NCBI RefSeq assembly: GCF_002295065.1
Contig: NZ_NSGG01000003.1
Span: 124,001 to 188,000, forward strand
From: Mesorhizobium sp. WSM3859
GTDB taxonomy: Bacteria > Pseudomonadota > Alphaproteobacteria > Rhizobiales > Rhizobiaceae
Direction: 5' to 3'
DNA: 64,000 bases
The position numbers and the translations under genes were made by a program. The first letter of the stretch is position 1, and the number at the start of each line of letters is the position of its first letter. Shown piece after piece: positions 1-9,339 of this stretch. Below the pieces are notes generated by a model that saw only the letters and a program-made list of their open reading frames with translations, made no database searches and was not told the DNA's origin.

Positions 1-2703
1 GTCGCCCGGCTCGGGCCGATGGCGGAAGGCGACGGCGCGGTCGCGGCCAAGCACCTCAAGGCCAAGATCAAGGATGCGCTGGAGGAGGTGCCCAATATCG
101 ACGACGACACCATCATCCGCCGCTATCTCAACCTCATCGAGGCCTCGCTGCGCACCAACCATTTCGTAGCCGATACGAAAGCGAAGGGGCAGTCGCTGGC
201 AATCAAGCTCGACTCGCAGGCGGTCGAGGGCCTGCCGGCGCCGCGGCCATGGCGCGAGATCTTCGTCTACGGCTCCGAGGTCGAGGGTGTGCATCTGCGC
301 TTCGGCCCGGTGGCGCGCGGCGGCCTGCGCTGGTCGGACCGCGCCCAGGATTACCGCACCGAGGTGCTGGGTCTGGTGAAGGCGCAGCAGGTCAAGAACG
401 CGGTCATCGTGCCGGTCGGCGCCAAGGGCGGCTTCTTCCCGAAGCGCCTGCCGGCCGGCGGCGGCCGCGACGCGATCTTCGAGGCCGGCACCTCGGCCTA
501 CAAGAACTTCGTCTCCAGCCTCCTTTCGATCACCGACAATATCGGCGTCGACGGTGTCATCCCGCCGGCCGGCGTGGTGCGGCGCGATCCTGACGATCCC
601 TATTTCGTCGTCGCCGCCGACAAGGGCACGGCGACCTTCTCCGACACCGCCAACGCGATTTCCGAGAAGCACCACTTCTGGCTGGACGATGCCTTCGCCA
701 GCGGCGGCTCGGCCGGATATGACCACAAGAAGATGGGCATCACGGCCAAGGGCGCCTGGGAAGCGGTGAAGCGGCATTTCCGCCAGATCAACCGCGACAT
801 CCAGACCTCGCCCTTCAGCGTCGTCGGCGTCGGCGACATGTCGGGCGACGTGTTCGGCAACGGCATGCTGTTGTCGCCGGCCACCAGGCTGATCGCCGCC
901 TTCGATCACCGCGATATCTTCATCGATCCCGATCCGGACATGGCGGCCTCGATGGCCGAGCGCCAGCGCATGTTCGCGCTGCCGCGCTCGTCCTGGCAGG
1001 ACTATGACAAGTCGAAGCTGTCGGAAGGGGGCGTCATCGTCTCGCGCAACCAGAAATCGATCACGCTGCCGCAGGCGGCCGCCGTCGCGATCGGGCTCGC
1101 CAAGACCACGGCGACGCCGGTCGAGATCATGAACGCCATTCTCAAGGCCCCGGTCGACCTTCTGTGGTTCGGCGGCATCGGCACCTATGTGCGGGCTTCC
1201 GGCGAAAGCAATCAGGATGTCGGCGACCGCGCCAACGACGCCATCCGCGTCACCGCGCTCGATGTGCGTGCCAAGGTGATCGGCGAGGGCGCCAATCTCG
1301 GCGTCACGCAGCGGGCGCGCATCGAGTTCGGCCTGAATGGCGGCCGCTGCAACTCCGACGCCATCGACAATTCGGGCGGCGTCAACTGCTCCGACGTCGA
1401 GGTCAATATCAAGATCGCGCTGGCTTCCGCGATGCGCAAAGGCTCGCTGACGCGGCCGGCGCGCAACAAGCTGCTCGCCGAGATGACCGACGAGGTGAGC
1501 GCGCTGGTGCTCTCCAACAACTACCAGCAGACGCTGGCGCTGTCGCTCGCGCGCAAGCGGGGCCTGGCCGACATCGCGCACCAGGCCCGCTTCATGACGG
1601 CGCTGGAGGCGCGCGGCCTGCTCGACCGCGCCGTCGAGACGTTGCCTTCGCCGGCGGCGCTTGCCGAGCGCGAGGCGCGCGGCGAGCCGCTGACCAGGGC
1701 CGAGCTCGGCGTGCTGCTCGCCTATGCCAAGATCGTGCTGTTCTCCGACATCGTCGCCAGCGACGTGCCGGACGATCCGCATTTCGACCGCGACCTGATG
1801 GGCTATTTCCCGGAGCGCATGGCCAAGAAATTCGCCGGCGAGATCCGTGACCACAGGCTGCGGCGCGAGATTATCGCGCGCGTCGTCGCCAACGATCTCG
1901 TCAATCGCGGTGGACCATCCTTCGTCAACCGGCTGCAGGAGGCCACCGGGCGGCCGGCGGCCGATGTCGTGCGCACCTTCGCCGTGGTCCGCGACGGCTT
2001 TGCGCTGCCCGCGCTCTATCGCGAGATCGACGCGCTCGACAACCAGATCGACGGACAGACCCAGCTGGATCTCTATCAGGCCGTCAGCCGGCTCATCTTT
2101 GTGACCAGCGGCTGGTACCTGAAGAACGAAGCCGGCTCCGCGCCGCTCGGCCAGCGCATCGTCGAGCTGCAGGAGGCCCGCAAGGCGCTGGAATCGAAGC
2201 TGGTGTCGCTGCTGCCGGCGTTCTCGCGCGAGCGGATCGAGGAGCGGCGGCACGGCCTGTTCAAGGGTGGCGCGCCGGAGAAGCTCGCCGGGCAGCTCGC
2301 TTTGGCCGAGGTGGCCGAGCTGATCCCCGACATCGCGCTCACCGCCCGCACCGCCAATGCCGACATCGTCGCCGCGGCCAAGGCCTTCTTCGCCGTCAGC
2401 GACGCTTTCCGCATCCCGCGCGTCGAGGAAGCTGCGCGCTCGATCATGCCGCCGGACTATTACGACCAGCTGGCGCTGTCGCGCGCGACCGACACGATCG
2501 GCGTGGCGCGGCGCGGCATCGCGGTGGCGGCTCTGACCGCGCACGGCACGGCGGCGGATCCGGTCGCGGCGTGGCTGGAGGCCGGCGGCGAGCGCGTCGC
2601 CCGCATCCGCGAGCGGCTTCAGGCGCTGACCGAGGGCGGCGACATCACCGTGTCGCGGCTGTCGGTGGCGTCCGGCCTGACGACCGACCTGACGGGGATG
2701 TGA
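1..2703 (+). CDS. NAD-specific glutamate dehydrogenase (large form), C-terminal 900 residues
   Basis: This enzyme oxidatively deaminates glutamate to 2-oxoglutarate with NAD in the cytosol. The reading frame is open from base 1, so the 5' part lies outside the window; the roughly 900 residues present fit the C-terminal part of the approximately 1600-residue family (named gdhB or gdhZ in other proteobacteria). The catalytic core is recognisable from RGGLRWSDRAQDYR and the glutamate-binding-type stretch PVGAKGGF (about nt 316-440), then GVGDMSGDVFGNGML (about nt 823-870) and WFGGIGTYVRAS (about nt 1165-1200). The stop is TGA at 2701-2703. The next gene starts 73 nt downstream on the same strand. 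Identification is from the family motifs and is secure; the N-terminal regulatory part cannot be judged. Confidence 0.96.
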   Translation, partial: VARLGPMAEGDGAVAAKHLKAKIKDALEEVPNIDDDTIIRRYLNLIEASLRTNHFVADTKAKGQSLAIKLDSQAVEGLPAPRPWREIFVYGSEVEGVHLRFGPVARGGLRWSDRAQDYRTEVLGLVKAQQVKNAVIVPVGAKGGFFPKRLPAGGGRDAIFEAGTSAYKNFVSSLLSITDNIGVDGVIPPAGVVRRDPDDPYFVVAADKGTATFSDTANAISEKHHFWLDDAFASGGSAGYDHKKMGITAKGAWEAVKRHFRQINRDIQTSPFSVVGVGDMSGDVFGNGMLLSPATRLIAAFDHRDIFIDPDPDMAASMAERQRMFALPRSSWQDYDKSKLSEGGVIVSRNQKSITLPQAAAVAIGLAKTTATPVEIMNAILKAPVDLLWFGGIGTYVRASGESNQDVGDRANDAIRVTALDVRAKVIGEGANLGVTQRARIEFGLNGGRCNSDAIDNSGGVNCSDVEVNIKIALASAMRKGSLTRPARNKLLAEMTDEVSALVLSNNYQQTLALSLARKRGLADIAHQARFMTALEARGLLDRAVETLPSPAALAEREARGEPLTRAELGVLLAYAKIVLFSDIVASDVPDDPHFDRDLMGYFPERMAKKFAGEIRDHRLRREIIARVVANDLVNRGGPSFVNRLQEATGRPAADVVRTFAVVRDGFALPALYREIDALDNQIDGQTQLDLYQAVSRLIFVTSGWYLKNEAGSAPLGQRIVELQEARKALESKLVSLLPAFSRERIEERRHGLFKGGAPEKLAGQLALAEVAELIPDIALTARTANADIVAAAKAFFAVSDAFRIPRVEEAARSIMPPDYYDQLALSRATDTIGVARRGIAVAALTAHGTAADPVAAWLEAGGERVARIRERLQALTEGGDITVSRLSVASGLTTDLTGM

Positions 2704-2776
2704 GCTGCTGGAAGAAGAGCATTCGGGGCGACCAGCGCCCGCCGGCCGACCCATTGGAGGGACGGACGATCCGGCA

Positions 2777-3514
2777 TTGGCTGAGGACATCTATGACGCA
2801 CAGTTCGTCAAAGGTGTCTTCGACCGCTGCTCCGGGCGCTACATCACCTTCAGCCTGATCTGCTCGTTCGGCTTTACCGAGCGCTGGCGCCGGCAATGTG
2901 TCGAGCGGATGCCTGCGCCGCAGACGGCGCAGCCAACCGGCTACGACCTGATGGCAGGGACCGGCGAGGGCTGGCCGCATCTGCTCAAGCGCTTTCCCGA
3001 TATCTGCGCCATCACCGCAGTCGACATCTCATCAGGCATGCACCGGCGCGCCATGCAACGTCTGCATGCCCATCGTGCCCACAAGATCGCCTTCATCGAG
3101 GACGACGTGCTGGCCAGCGACTTGCCCGATGCCAGCGCCGACTTCGTCGTCTCGACCTTCGGCCTGAAGACGTTCAATCGCGAGCAGCACGCCAGACTGG
3201 CCAAGCTGGTCGCAAGATGCCTCAAGCCGGGTGGCGTTTTCTGCATGATCGAGGCATCCGACCCGAAGGGCTGGTGGCTGCGGCCGCTTTATCTGTTCCA
3301 TCTGAAAGTCATGTTGCCGTTGGTTGAAAGGATATTTCTCAGAGGCGCGCGGGATTTTGCGATGATCGGCACCTATTCCACCAATTTCGGCGATGCCTCG
3401 CATGTGGCCGAAATGCTGAGGGGCGAAGGGCTGGAAGTGGAGTTCAAACGCTTCTTCTTCGGCTGCGCGACGGCCGTCGCAGGCCGCAAGCCGAGCCTAT
3501 TTGCGCCGTCATGA
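2777..3514 (+). CDS. UbiE-like class I SAM-dependent methyltransferase
   Basis: A 245-residue Rossmann-fold methyltransferase. Motif I is DLMAGTGEGW at residues 57-66, followed by an acidic strand end (TAVDISSGM) and the motif IV/post-I region (CLKPGGVFCMIEAS). The overall pattern, including the GYDLMAGTG opening, resembles the UbiE/COQ5 group that methylates quinone intermediates, but the N-terminus is divergent and the substrate cannot be told from sequence. The chosen start is TTG at 2777, with a GGAGGG stretch at 2756-2761 somewhat far upstream. No in-frame ATG lies close to the domain start. It follows the glutamate dehydrogenase gene and precedes an MFS permease by 49 nt on the same strand. 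Confidence 0.8.
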   Translation: MAEDIYDAQFVKGVFDRCSGRYITFSLICSFGFTERWRRQCVERMPAPQTAQPTGYDLMAGTGEGWPHLLKRFPDICAITAVDISSGMHRRAMQRLHAHRAHKIAFIEDDVLASDLPDASADFVVSTFGLKTFNREQHARLAKLVARCLKPGGVFCMIEASDPKGWWLRPLYLFHLKVMLPLVERIFLRGARDFAMIGTYSTNFGDASHVAEMLRGEGLEVEFKRFFFGCATAVAGRKPSLFAPS

Positions 3515-3563
3515 AAAACATGCAGACATGGCCCCCGACATGAGCGGTGCCAGGGGAGAAAGC

Positions 3564-4943
3564 ATGGCGGCAGTAGAGACAGTGCAGCGGGCATCGGGGC
3601 GCGGCATCTGGGGCTGGATGTTCTTCGACTGGGCGGCGCAGCCTTTCTTCACCGTCGTCACCACTTTCATCTTCGGACCGTATTTCGTCTCGCGCATGGC
3701 GAGCGATCCAAATACCGGCCTAGCCGTATGGGGCTACGGCATCGCCGCTGCTGGCCTGGTCATCGCGGTGCTCTCGCCCGTGCTCGGCTCGATCGCCGAC
3801 CAGACCGGGCCGCGCAAGCCGTGGATCGCGTTTTTCGCGGCAATCAAGATCACCAGTCTTAGTCTGCTGTGGTTTGCGGCGCCCGGATCAAACCTCTTCC
3901 TGATCGTGGCTTTGTTCTCGCTGGCTTCGGTGGCCGCAGAATTCTCGACTGTCTTCAACGACTCGATGATGCCGCGTCTGGTGCCGAAGAGCGAGATCGG
4001 AAGGATCTCCAACATCGCCTGGGGGCTCGGCTACCTCGGCGGCATGATCGCGCTGATCTTCGTCATTGCCTGTCTGGCGGGCTCGCCAGAGACCGGCAAG
4101 ACGATCATCGGCATCGACCCGCTCTTCGGGCTGGACCCGAAACTCGGCGAGGACGCGCGCTTCACCGGGCCGATGTCGGCCGCCTGGTATTTTCTGTTCA
4201 TCTTGCCGATGTTCTTCTTCACGCCGGACGCCATAAAAGGCATTCCGATCGGGCGAGCGGTTCGCGAGGGCCTGTCGGAACTGAAGTCGACCTTGGCTGA
4301 AGTGCGCCAGCGCAGCGGCATCTTTCGCTTCCTGATTGCCCGCATGATCTACCAGGATGGCGTCAACGCGCTTCTGGCGCTGGGCGCTGCCTTCGCCGCT
4401 AAGATGTTCGGCTGGTCGATTACCGAGGTCGGGATCTTCGGCATCATCCTAAATGTCGTCGCCATATTTGGCTGCTGGGGCGCTGCCTTTCTGGACACCC
4501 GGCTCGGCTCGAAGACCATAGTGATCGTCTCGCTTGTGCTGCTCAGCATCGCGACAATCGGCATTGTCTCGACCGGTCCGGGTTTCACGCTGCTCGGCAT
4601 TGTGCAGTTGTCCACCGCTGATTCAGGTGGCCTGTTCGGCACAGCGGCGGAAAAGGCCTACATTTTCTATGGTCTGTTGATCGGGCTTGCCTTCGGCCCC
4701 GTGCAGGCATCGTCGCGCTCCTATATGGCGCGCAGCGTCACTGCGGCAGAGTCGGGACGCTATTTCGGCATCTATGCGCTGGCCGGACGGGCAACGAGTT
4801 TTCTGGCGCCATTCATGGTGGCAACGGTCGGTCTGGCCAGCGGCTCGGATCGGCTCGGCATGGCGACAATCGTGCTGTTCCTCGGCATCGGCATGGCGAT
4901 CTTGATCTGGACGCCCTATCCGGCGGACAAGCCGGTGGAGTAG
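3564..4943 (+). CDS. MFS transporter, Atg22/UMF22-like permease
   Basis: A 459-residue inner-membrane permease of the major facilitator superfamily. The opening GRGIWGWMFFDWAAQPFFTV and the later GPVQASSRSYMARSV segment are typical of the Atg22-like (UMF22) branch, which in fungi exports amino acids from the vacuole; the bacterial substrate is unknown. About twelve hydrophobic segments are spread over the protein. An in-frame TTG exists at 3501, but ATG 3564 is preferred because AGGGGAGA lies just upstream (3552-3559) and the extra N-terminus is not permease-like. The stop at 4941-4943 is followed at once by an inverted repeat separating it from convergent purH. Confidence 0.85.
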   Translation: MAAVETVQRASGRGIWGWMFFDWAAQPFFTVVTTFIFGPYFVSRMASDPNTGLAVWGYGIAAAGLVIAVLSPVLGSIADQTGPRKPWIAFFAAIKITSLSLLWFAAPGSNLFLIVALFSLASVAAEFSTVFNDSMMPRLVPKSEIGRISNIAWGLGYLGGMIALIFVIACLAGSPETGKTIIGIDPLFGLDPKLGEDARFTGPMSAAWYFLFILPMFFFTPDAIKGIPIGRAVREGLSELKSTLAEVRQRSGIFRFLIARMIYQDGVNALLALGAAFAAKMFGWSITEVGIFGIILNVVAIFGCWGAAFLDTRLGSKTIVIVSLVLLSIATIGIVSTGPGFTLLGIVQLSTADSGGLFGTAAEKAYIFYGLLIGLAFGPVQASSRSYMARSVTAAESGRYFGIYALAGRATSFLAPFMVATVGLASGSDRLGMATIVLFLGIGMAILIWTPYPADKPVE

Positions 4944-4949
4944 CTCTCT

Positions 4950-5119
4950 CCTTCTCCCCTTGTGGGAGAAGGTGGATCGGCGCGCAGCGCCGAGACGGAT
5001 GAGGGGTGTTCCAGCTTGGCGAGTACGCTCGTTTAAAGCCGCAATCGTCAACGTCTCATTCCCTGGAGCACCCCTCATCCGTCGCCTTCGGCGACACCTT
5101 CTCCCACAAGGGGAGAAGG
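4950..5119. repeat. Intergenic inverted repeat between convergent genes
   Basis: Two arms of about 50-60 bp face each other: 4950-5010 and 5070-5119. The outer 25 bp (starting CCTTCTCCCCTTGTGGGAG) match perfectly in reverse complement, as do the inner ends ACGGATGAGGGGTG. The middle part of the arms differs. Each arm also contains its own small hairpin. The element ends 9 bp after the purH stop and begins 7 bp after the permease stop, so it could act as a two-way terminator. It resembles a degenerate element at 60250-60402 and belongs to the mosaic intergenic repeats usual in Rhizobiales. Confidence 0.85.
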
Positions 5120-5127
5120 AAACAGCG

Positions 5128-6744
5128 CTAATGCCTAAAATGCCTTATCCCGGTAAACACCATGGCGATGCCGTGCGCGTCGGCGGCGGCGATGACGTCG
5201 TCATCGCGCATCGAGCCGCCGGGCTGGATGACAGCCGTGGCGCCGGCCTCGATCGCCGACAACAGCCCATCGGCGAAGGGGAAGAAGGCGTCTGAGGCAA
5301 CGACAGAGCCCTTAGTCAGCGGTTGGGCGAGGCCCGCGGCTTCGGCCGCGTCGAGCGCCTTGCGGGCGGCGATGCGCGAGGAATCGACGCGGCTCATCTG
5401 GCCGGCGCCGATGCCGACCGTCGCTCCGTTCTTCACATAGACGATAGCGTTGGACTTCACGTGCTTGGCGACGCGGAAGGCGAATTTGAGGTCGGCCAGT
5501 TCGGCCGGCGTCGGCGCGCGCTTGGTCACCACTTTCAATTCGAGGTCGTCGACCACGGCATTGTCGCGGCTCTGCACCAGGAGCCCGCCAGCGACCGACT
5601 TCACCGTCGTGCCGGCGGCGCGCGGGTCGGGCAGGCCGCCGGTGACCAGCAGGCGCAAATTCTTCTTCGCCGCGACGATCGCGGCGGCTTCGTCGGTGGC
5701 GTCCGGCGCGATGATCACCTCGGTGAAGATTTTCACGATCTCCTCCGCCGCCTCGGCGTCGAGGATGCGGTTCATGGCGACGATGCCGCCAAAGGCCGAG
5801 ACCGGGTCGCAAGCCAGCGCCTTGGCGTAGGCCGCCTTCAGCGACGAGCCTTCGGCGACGCCGCAGGGGTTGGCGTGCTTGATGATGGCGATCGCCGCCG
5901 AGCGGGCCGGATCGAACTCGCCGACGAGCTCGAAGGCGGCATCGGTGTCGTTGATGTTGTTGTAGGAGAGCTGCTTGCCCTGCAGTTGCCTGGCGGTGGC
6001 GACACCCGGCCGCTTGTCTCCCGAGAGATAGAAGCCCGCATTCTGATGCGGGTTCTCGCCATAGCGCATCACCTGGTCGAGCCGGCCGCCGAAAGCGCGC
6101 CATGTCGGGTGCTCGATGTCCAGCGCTTCGGCAAACCAGCCGGAGATCGCCGCGTCGTAAGTTGCGGTGCGGGCAAAGGCCTTGGCCGCCAGCATCTTGC
6201 GGAACTCGAGCGACAGCGAGCCGAGATTCATCTTCAACGCGTTGATGACGGAAGCGTAGTCGGCAGGGTCGGTGACGATGGCGACGTAAGCGTGGTTCTT
6301 GGCTGCGGCGCGGATCATCGCCGGTCCGCCGATGTCTATGTTCTCGACGATCGACGCATAGCCGGCGCCGGAGTGGCGGACCTCCTCGAACGGATAGAGG
6401 TTCGAGACGAGAAGGTCGATCGGCTCGATGTGATGGTCGCGCATGGCCTTGGCATGATCGGCATCGTCGCGGATGCCGAGCAGCGCGCCGTGCACCGAAG
6501 GATGCAAGGTCTTCACCCGGCCGTCCATGATCTCGGGAAAGCCGGTTAGCTCGGAAACATCGCGCACCGCAAGGCCGGCCTCGGCGATGGTCTTTGCCGT
6601 GCCGCCCGTCGAGACCAGTTCGACGCCGGCAGCGGTGAGCGCTTTGGCAAAGTCGACTAGACCGGTCTTGTCGAAGACGGAAAGCAGGGCGCGGCGCACC
6701 GGAACGAGATCCGGCGCCGGAATGTTTTTTGTGGGCACGGCCAT
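5128..6744 (-). CDS. purH: Bifunctional AICAR formyltransferase/IMP cyclohydrolase
   Basis: This cytosolic enzyme catalyses the last two steps of IMP synthesis: formylation of AICAR by 10-formyl-THF and cyclisation to IMP. The 538-residue length is standard. The N-terminal methylglyoxal-synthase-like cyclohydrolase domain ([48 protein letters not shown]) is followed by the transformylase domain with the catalytic Lys-His of IKHANPCG and the C-terminal ending [11 protein letters not shown]. Start ATG at 6744 is chosen over an upstream in-frame start at 6813 because it begins at the family N-terminus and has AAAGG upstream. The heparinase-like gene lies 112 nt upstream on the same strand. Confidence 0.98.
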   Translation of the reverse strand: MAVPTKNIPAPDLVPVRRALLSVFDKTGLVDFAKALTAAGVELVSTGGTAKTIAEAGLAVRDVSELTGFPEIMDGRVKTLHPSVHGALLGIRDDADHAKAMRDHHIEPIDLLVSNLYPFEEVRHSGAGYASIVENIDIGGPAMIRAAAKNHAYVAIVTDPADYASVINALKMNLGSLSLEFRKMLAAKAFARTATYDAAISGWFAEALDIEHPTWRAFGGRLDQVMRYGENPHQNAGFYLSGDKRPGVATARQLQGKQLSYNNINDTDAAFELVGEFDPARSAAIAIIKHANPCGVAEGSSLKAAYAKALACDPVSAFGGIVAMNRILDAEAAEEIVKIFTEVIIAPDATDEAAAIVAAKKNLRLLVTGGLPDPRAAGTTVKSVAGGLLVQSRDNAVVDDLELKVVTKRAPTPAELADLKFAFRVAKHVKSNAIVYVKNGATVGIGAGQMSRVDSSRIAARKALDAAEAAGLAQPLTKGSVVASDAFFPFADGLLSAIEAGATAVIQPGGSMRDDDVIAAADAHGIAMVFTGIRHFRH

Positions 6745-6856
6745 GGCGGGCGGCCTTTCAGAGCTGTTGGAAGGGACGTTGGCCGGCCCTAGCATATGAG
6801 CCCCGGAAATCAAGTGAATCTGGGGTCAGGCGCGCAGCCGCGTTTGCCGGGCAGGC

Positions 6857-8581
6857 TCAGTTGCTTTCGGGATAGCCGGCGATATCGGTGCGGGTCAGCT
6901 GCCAGTGGACCTCGGCAATTTCCGAGGCCTTGAAAGCGAGCACGATCTGCCGGCTGCGGCGCGGGCCGCTCAGGCCGGCGAAATAGATCGATTCCTCGAC
7001 CTCCGGCACCACTTCGGCGCAGGTGAAGACCCAGCTGTCGCCTTGCGCGGCGGCAAGCGTCAGCCGGTCGTGGTCGTCCTGCAGCAAGCTGATGTCGGGA
7101 TGGACATGGAAGCGCACCGTGACGAAGTCCCGGCCATTGTTGCGGATCGTCCCGCCGCCTTGGCGCAGGAACCGGTCGCGGCCGGTCAGCACGTTGCCGT
7201 TCGTGCCAAGCTTCAGCTCGCGCTCATGCAGGAAGCCGAATTGCTGGACATAGCCGTCATGGCGAGCGACGAAGCCCTGCATGCCCTGCTGGTCGAGGCG
7301 CTTGCAGGGCACGTGCTGCGGGCCGCCGATCAGCGGTGAACCCAAAAGGTCGCTGACGCGCAGCGAGTGGCTGAAGCGCGCCGACGAGGTGTCGTTGATC
7401 GTGGCGGTCGAATGCGCGGCGGTGGCGCGGGCCAGCGGCCGGAATTCCGGGGCGCCGTACGTATCAATTCCGGCATTGACGATGAAGTGCTGGCGCCCGG
7501 ACGAGAGTTCGAAGGCGAGACAGCCGGCGTGTGCTGCGTTGGAGACATCGATCGGCGGCGGCAGGCCGGTGTCGGCGATAATCGTCACGCCGCCCATCGA
7601 AAGGCGCTCATAGCCGGAATGCGGCGCGTGCAGCAGCGGGGCGCCCGCCGTGTCGTCATGGCGCATGATGGTGGCGATGCGGTCATGGATGGTGGCGCCC
7701 ATGCCGTTGAAGCGGGCAAGGCTGCCGTCCTGATGGCGGAAGAAACGCAGCGCCGGCAACATGCGGTCGATGGCTCCGATCAGGGCCGCCGGCGGCGCTT
7801 CGGCCTGGTTGGCATAGGTTTGGCGCAGCGGCAGGAGATCGGCGAGCAACTCCAGCACCGCCATCGGTTTGCGCGAGATGTGGCCGCCATCGGGCAGGAT
7901 TTGATGCTCCAGCTCCTCGGCCAGGTGGCGCGTCGCGGAACGCAGCGCCGAGGCCGGCGCCGGCAGGGACAGCGCGGCGAAGGCGAGCGCGATGCGGGCG
8001 CGCAATCTGGCCTCGCCATCCGGCATCTCGCGCGCCATCGAACGCAGGTAGCGGATCTGCACGGCAAGCGATTTGAGGAAGGCGCGATAGAACGGGAATT
8101 CGGCGCCCTGCAGCACCACCGAGGAATGCTGCAGCCAGGCGATCACCCTCTTGGCCGTCGTTCCCGGCTCCCAGGCGACGCCGGAAATTTGGTTGCCGTG
8201 CATGGCGATCCAGTCGGTCACCAGCGCCCTGGCATTGGCGGCGGCGAGCTCGGTGCCGGCGGCGCGCATATGGCGCAGCCAGCGGAAGCCATGCAGCGAT
8301 TTCTGCCAGCCGCGATTGGGCACGTCGAGCTGAAAAGGCGAGGTGCCGCCCGTCTCGACCAGATGGCCGGACAGCGGGTAGCGGCCGTAATAAATCTCCA
8401 GCGCGATCTGCGGATCGGCGAGCCGCAAATCCGGCGGGGCGATCAGGACACGTTCAGGCGTGCGGCCGGAATAGCGCCAGCGATAGACCGGACCGGCGCG
8501 CAAACGCCGGCGCGTCTTGCGCCAGAACTCCTTCGCGACAAGCGTCCATAGACGCGTCGTGCTGCCGGCAACAAGTGCCAA
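6857..8581 (-). CDS. Heparinase II/III family protein
   Basis: A 574-residue protein with the two-part layout of polysaccharide lyase families: an alpha/alpha-toroid N-terminal half (WQKSLHGFRWLRHMRAAG, ARALVTDWIAMHGNQ, PGTTAKRVIAWLQHSS) and a C-terminal beta-sandwich heparinase II/III domain (GGVTIIADTGLPPP, FELSSGRQHFIVNAG, HDGYVQQFGFLHERELKL). No signal peptide is apparent, although family members often act in the periplasm. The substrate is unknown. In this window it sits between rsmB/htpX and purH, all on the minus strand, with an Lrp/EamA pair set in between. I infer that it is a conserved chromosomal gene rather than part of a dedicated degradation cluster. Confidence 0.85.
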   Translation of the reverse strand: MALVAGSTTRLWTLVAKEFWRKTRRRLRAGPVYRWRYSGRTPERVLIAPPDLRLADPQIALEIYYGRYPLSGHLVETGGTSPFQLDVPNRGWQKSLHGFRWLRHMRAAGTELAAANARALVTDWIAMHGNQISGVAWEPGTTAKRVIAWLQHSSVVLQGAEFPFYRAFLKSLAVQIRYLRSMAREMPDGEARLRARIALAFAALSLPAPASALRSATRHLAEELEHQILPDGGHISRKPMAVLELLADLLPLRQTYANQAEAPPAALIGAIDRMLPALRFFRHQDGSLARFNGMGATIHDRIATIMRHDDTAGAPLLHAPHSGYERLSMGGVTIIADTGLPPPIDVSNAAHAGCLAFELSSGRQHFIVNAGIDTYGAPEFRPLARATAAHSTATINDTSSARFSHSLRVSDLLGSPLIGGPQHVPCKRLDQQGMQGFVARHDGYVQQFGFLHERELKLGTNGNVLTGRDRFLRQGGGTIRNNGRDFVTVRFHVHPDISLLQDDHDRLTLAAAQGDSWVFTCAEVVPEVEESIYFAGLSGPRRSRQIVLAFKASEIAEVHWQLTRTDIAGYPESN

Positions 8582-8774
8582 AAGCCCTCCTGATGTCCCC
8601 GTAACCCAAGCACAAGCTTATGCGATTCAAGAACTTATGCGAAGGCGGAATTCGCCTAAGTGAACCGCTTCACGCCGCCACGGCGGGGCCGTCCCTAAAA
8701 AGGTCGGTTCGTCGCGCAGAGTGAGCCGTGGGTCCCCCCCGCAGGTGTCCGCGGTTGCCGGCGAGATCCGCGCG

Positions 8775-9254
8775 CTACAGGGGCGGCAATCGCCGTTTGA
8801 CCGAGGTCCCCTTGATCACGGCCGTGCTGGTAACGGCGTGCTCGGAAAGAGACTCAAGAACATCGTCCATCTGCTCGATCGAATGGACGACCAGGCGCGC
8901 AAGAAAAGGATCGTCACCAGTGATCTTGTCGCATTGGACAAATTTCGGCTGCTCCTGAATGAGCTTCTCGACCAGATGCAACTTTCCGGGCAACGGCCTG
9001 ATCCTCACCATCGCCCGGATCTCGTAGCCGATCGCGCGTGTATCCACATCGATGGTGAAGCCTCGAACGACACCGCCGGCTTCCAGTCTGCGGACCCGTT
9101 CCGACACGCTCGGCGCCGACATGCCGACAAGCCGGGCGAGCTCGCTCATCGATAATCGCGCATCGGAATCGAGCGCGGCAACAATGCGCGCGTCGGTCTC
9201 GTCGAGCGTCGAATTTCGAGATTGCAGGTTTCGAGGAGGTTTTGCCTTCGTCAT
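8775..9254 (-). CDS. Lrp/AsnC family transcriptional regulator
   Basis: A 159-residue regulator with an N-terminal winged helix-turn-helix (LDETDARIVAALDSDARLSM, ELARLVGMSAPSVSERVRRL) and a C-terminal RAM ligand-binding domain (IRAMVRIRPLPGKLHLVEKL, VHSIEQMDDVLESL, TSTAVIKGTSVKRRLPPL). The start is ATG 9254: it gives the usual family length, while the longer upstream frame runs through the neighbour's promoter. It is divergent from an EamA-type transporter with an 85-bp gap, the classic arrangement of an Lrp-type regulator controlling an amino-acid or metabolite exporter. The target and ligand are inferred only from this context. Confidence 0.92.
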   Translation of the reverse strand: MTKAKPPRNLQSRNSTLDETDARIVAALDSDARLSMSELARLVGMSAPSVSERVRRLEAGGVVRGFTIDVDTRAIGYEIRAMVRIRPLPGKLHLVEKLIQEQPKFVQCDKITGDDPFLARLVVHSIEQMDDVLESLSEHAVTSTAVIKGTSVKRRLPPL

Positions 9255-9339
9255 GGCAAGGAAAATAGCCGACGATCCCCTATACTTCCATATAAAACGG
9301 CAAATCAAATTGCATGATGGCCCCCAACAGGAGAAAATC

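Noticed and set aside
5323..6549. A 408-codon plus-strand frame inside purH
   Set aside because: Shadow of purH with no domain; the same holds for plus-strand frames opposite acs and the MFS gene at 25025-26212.
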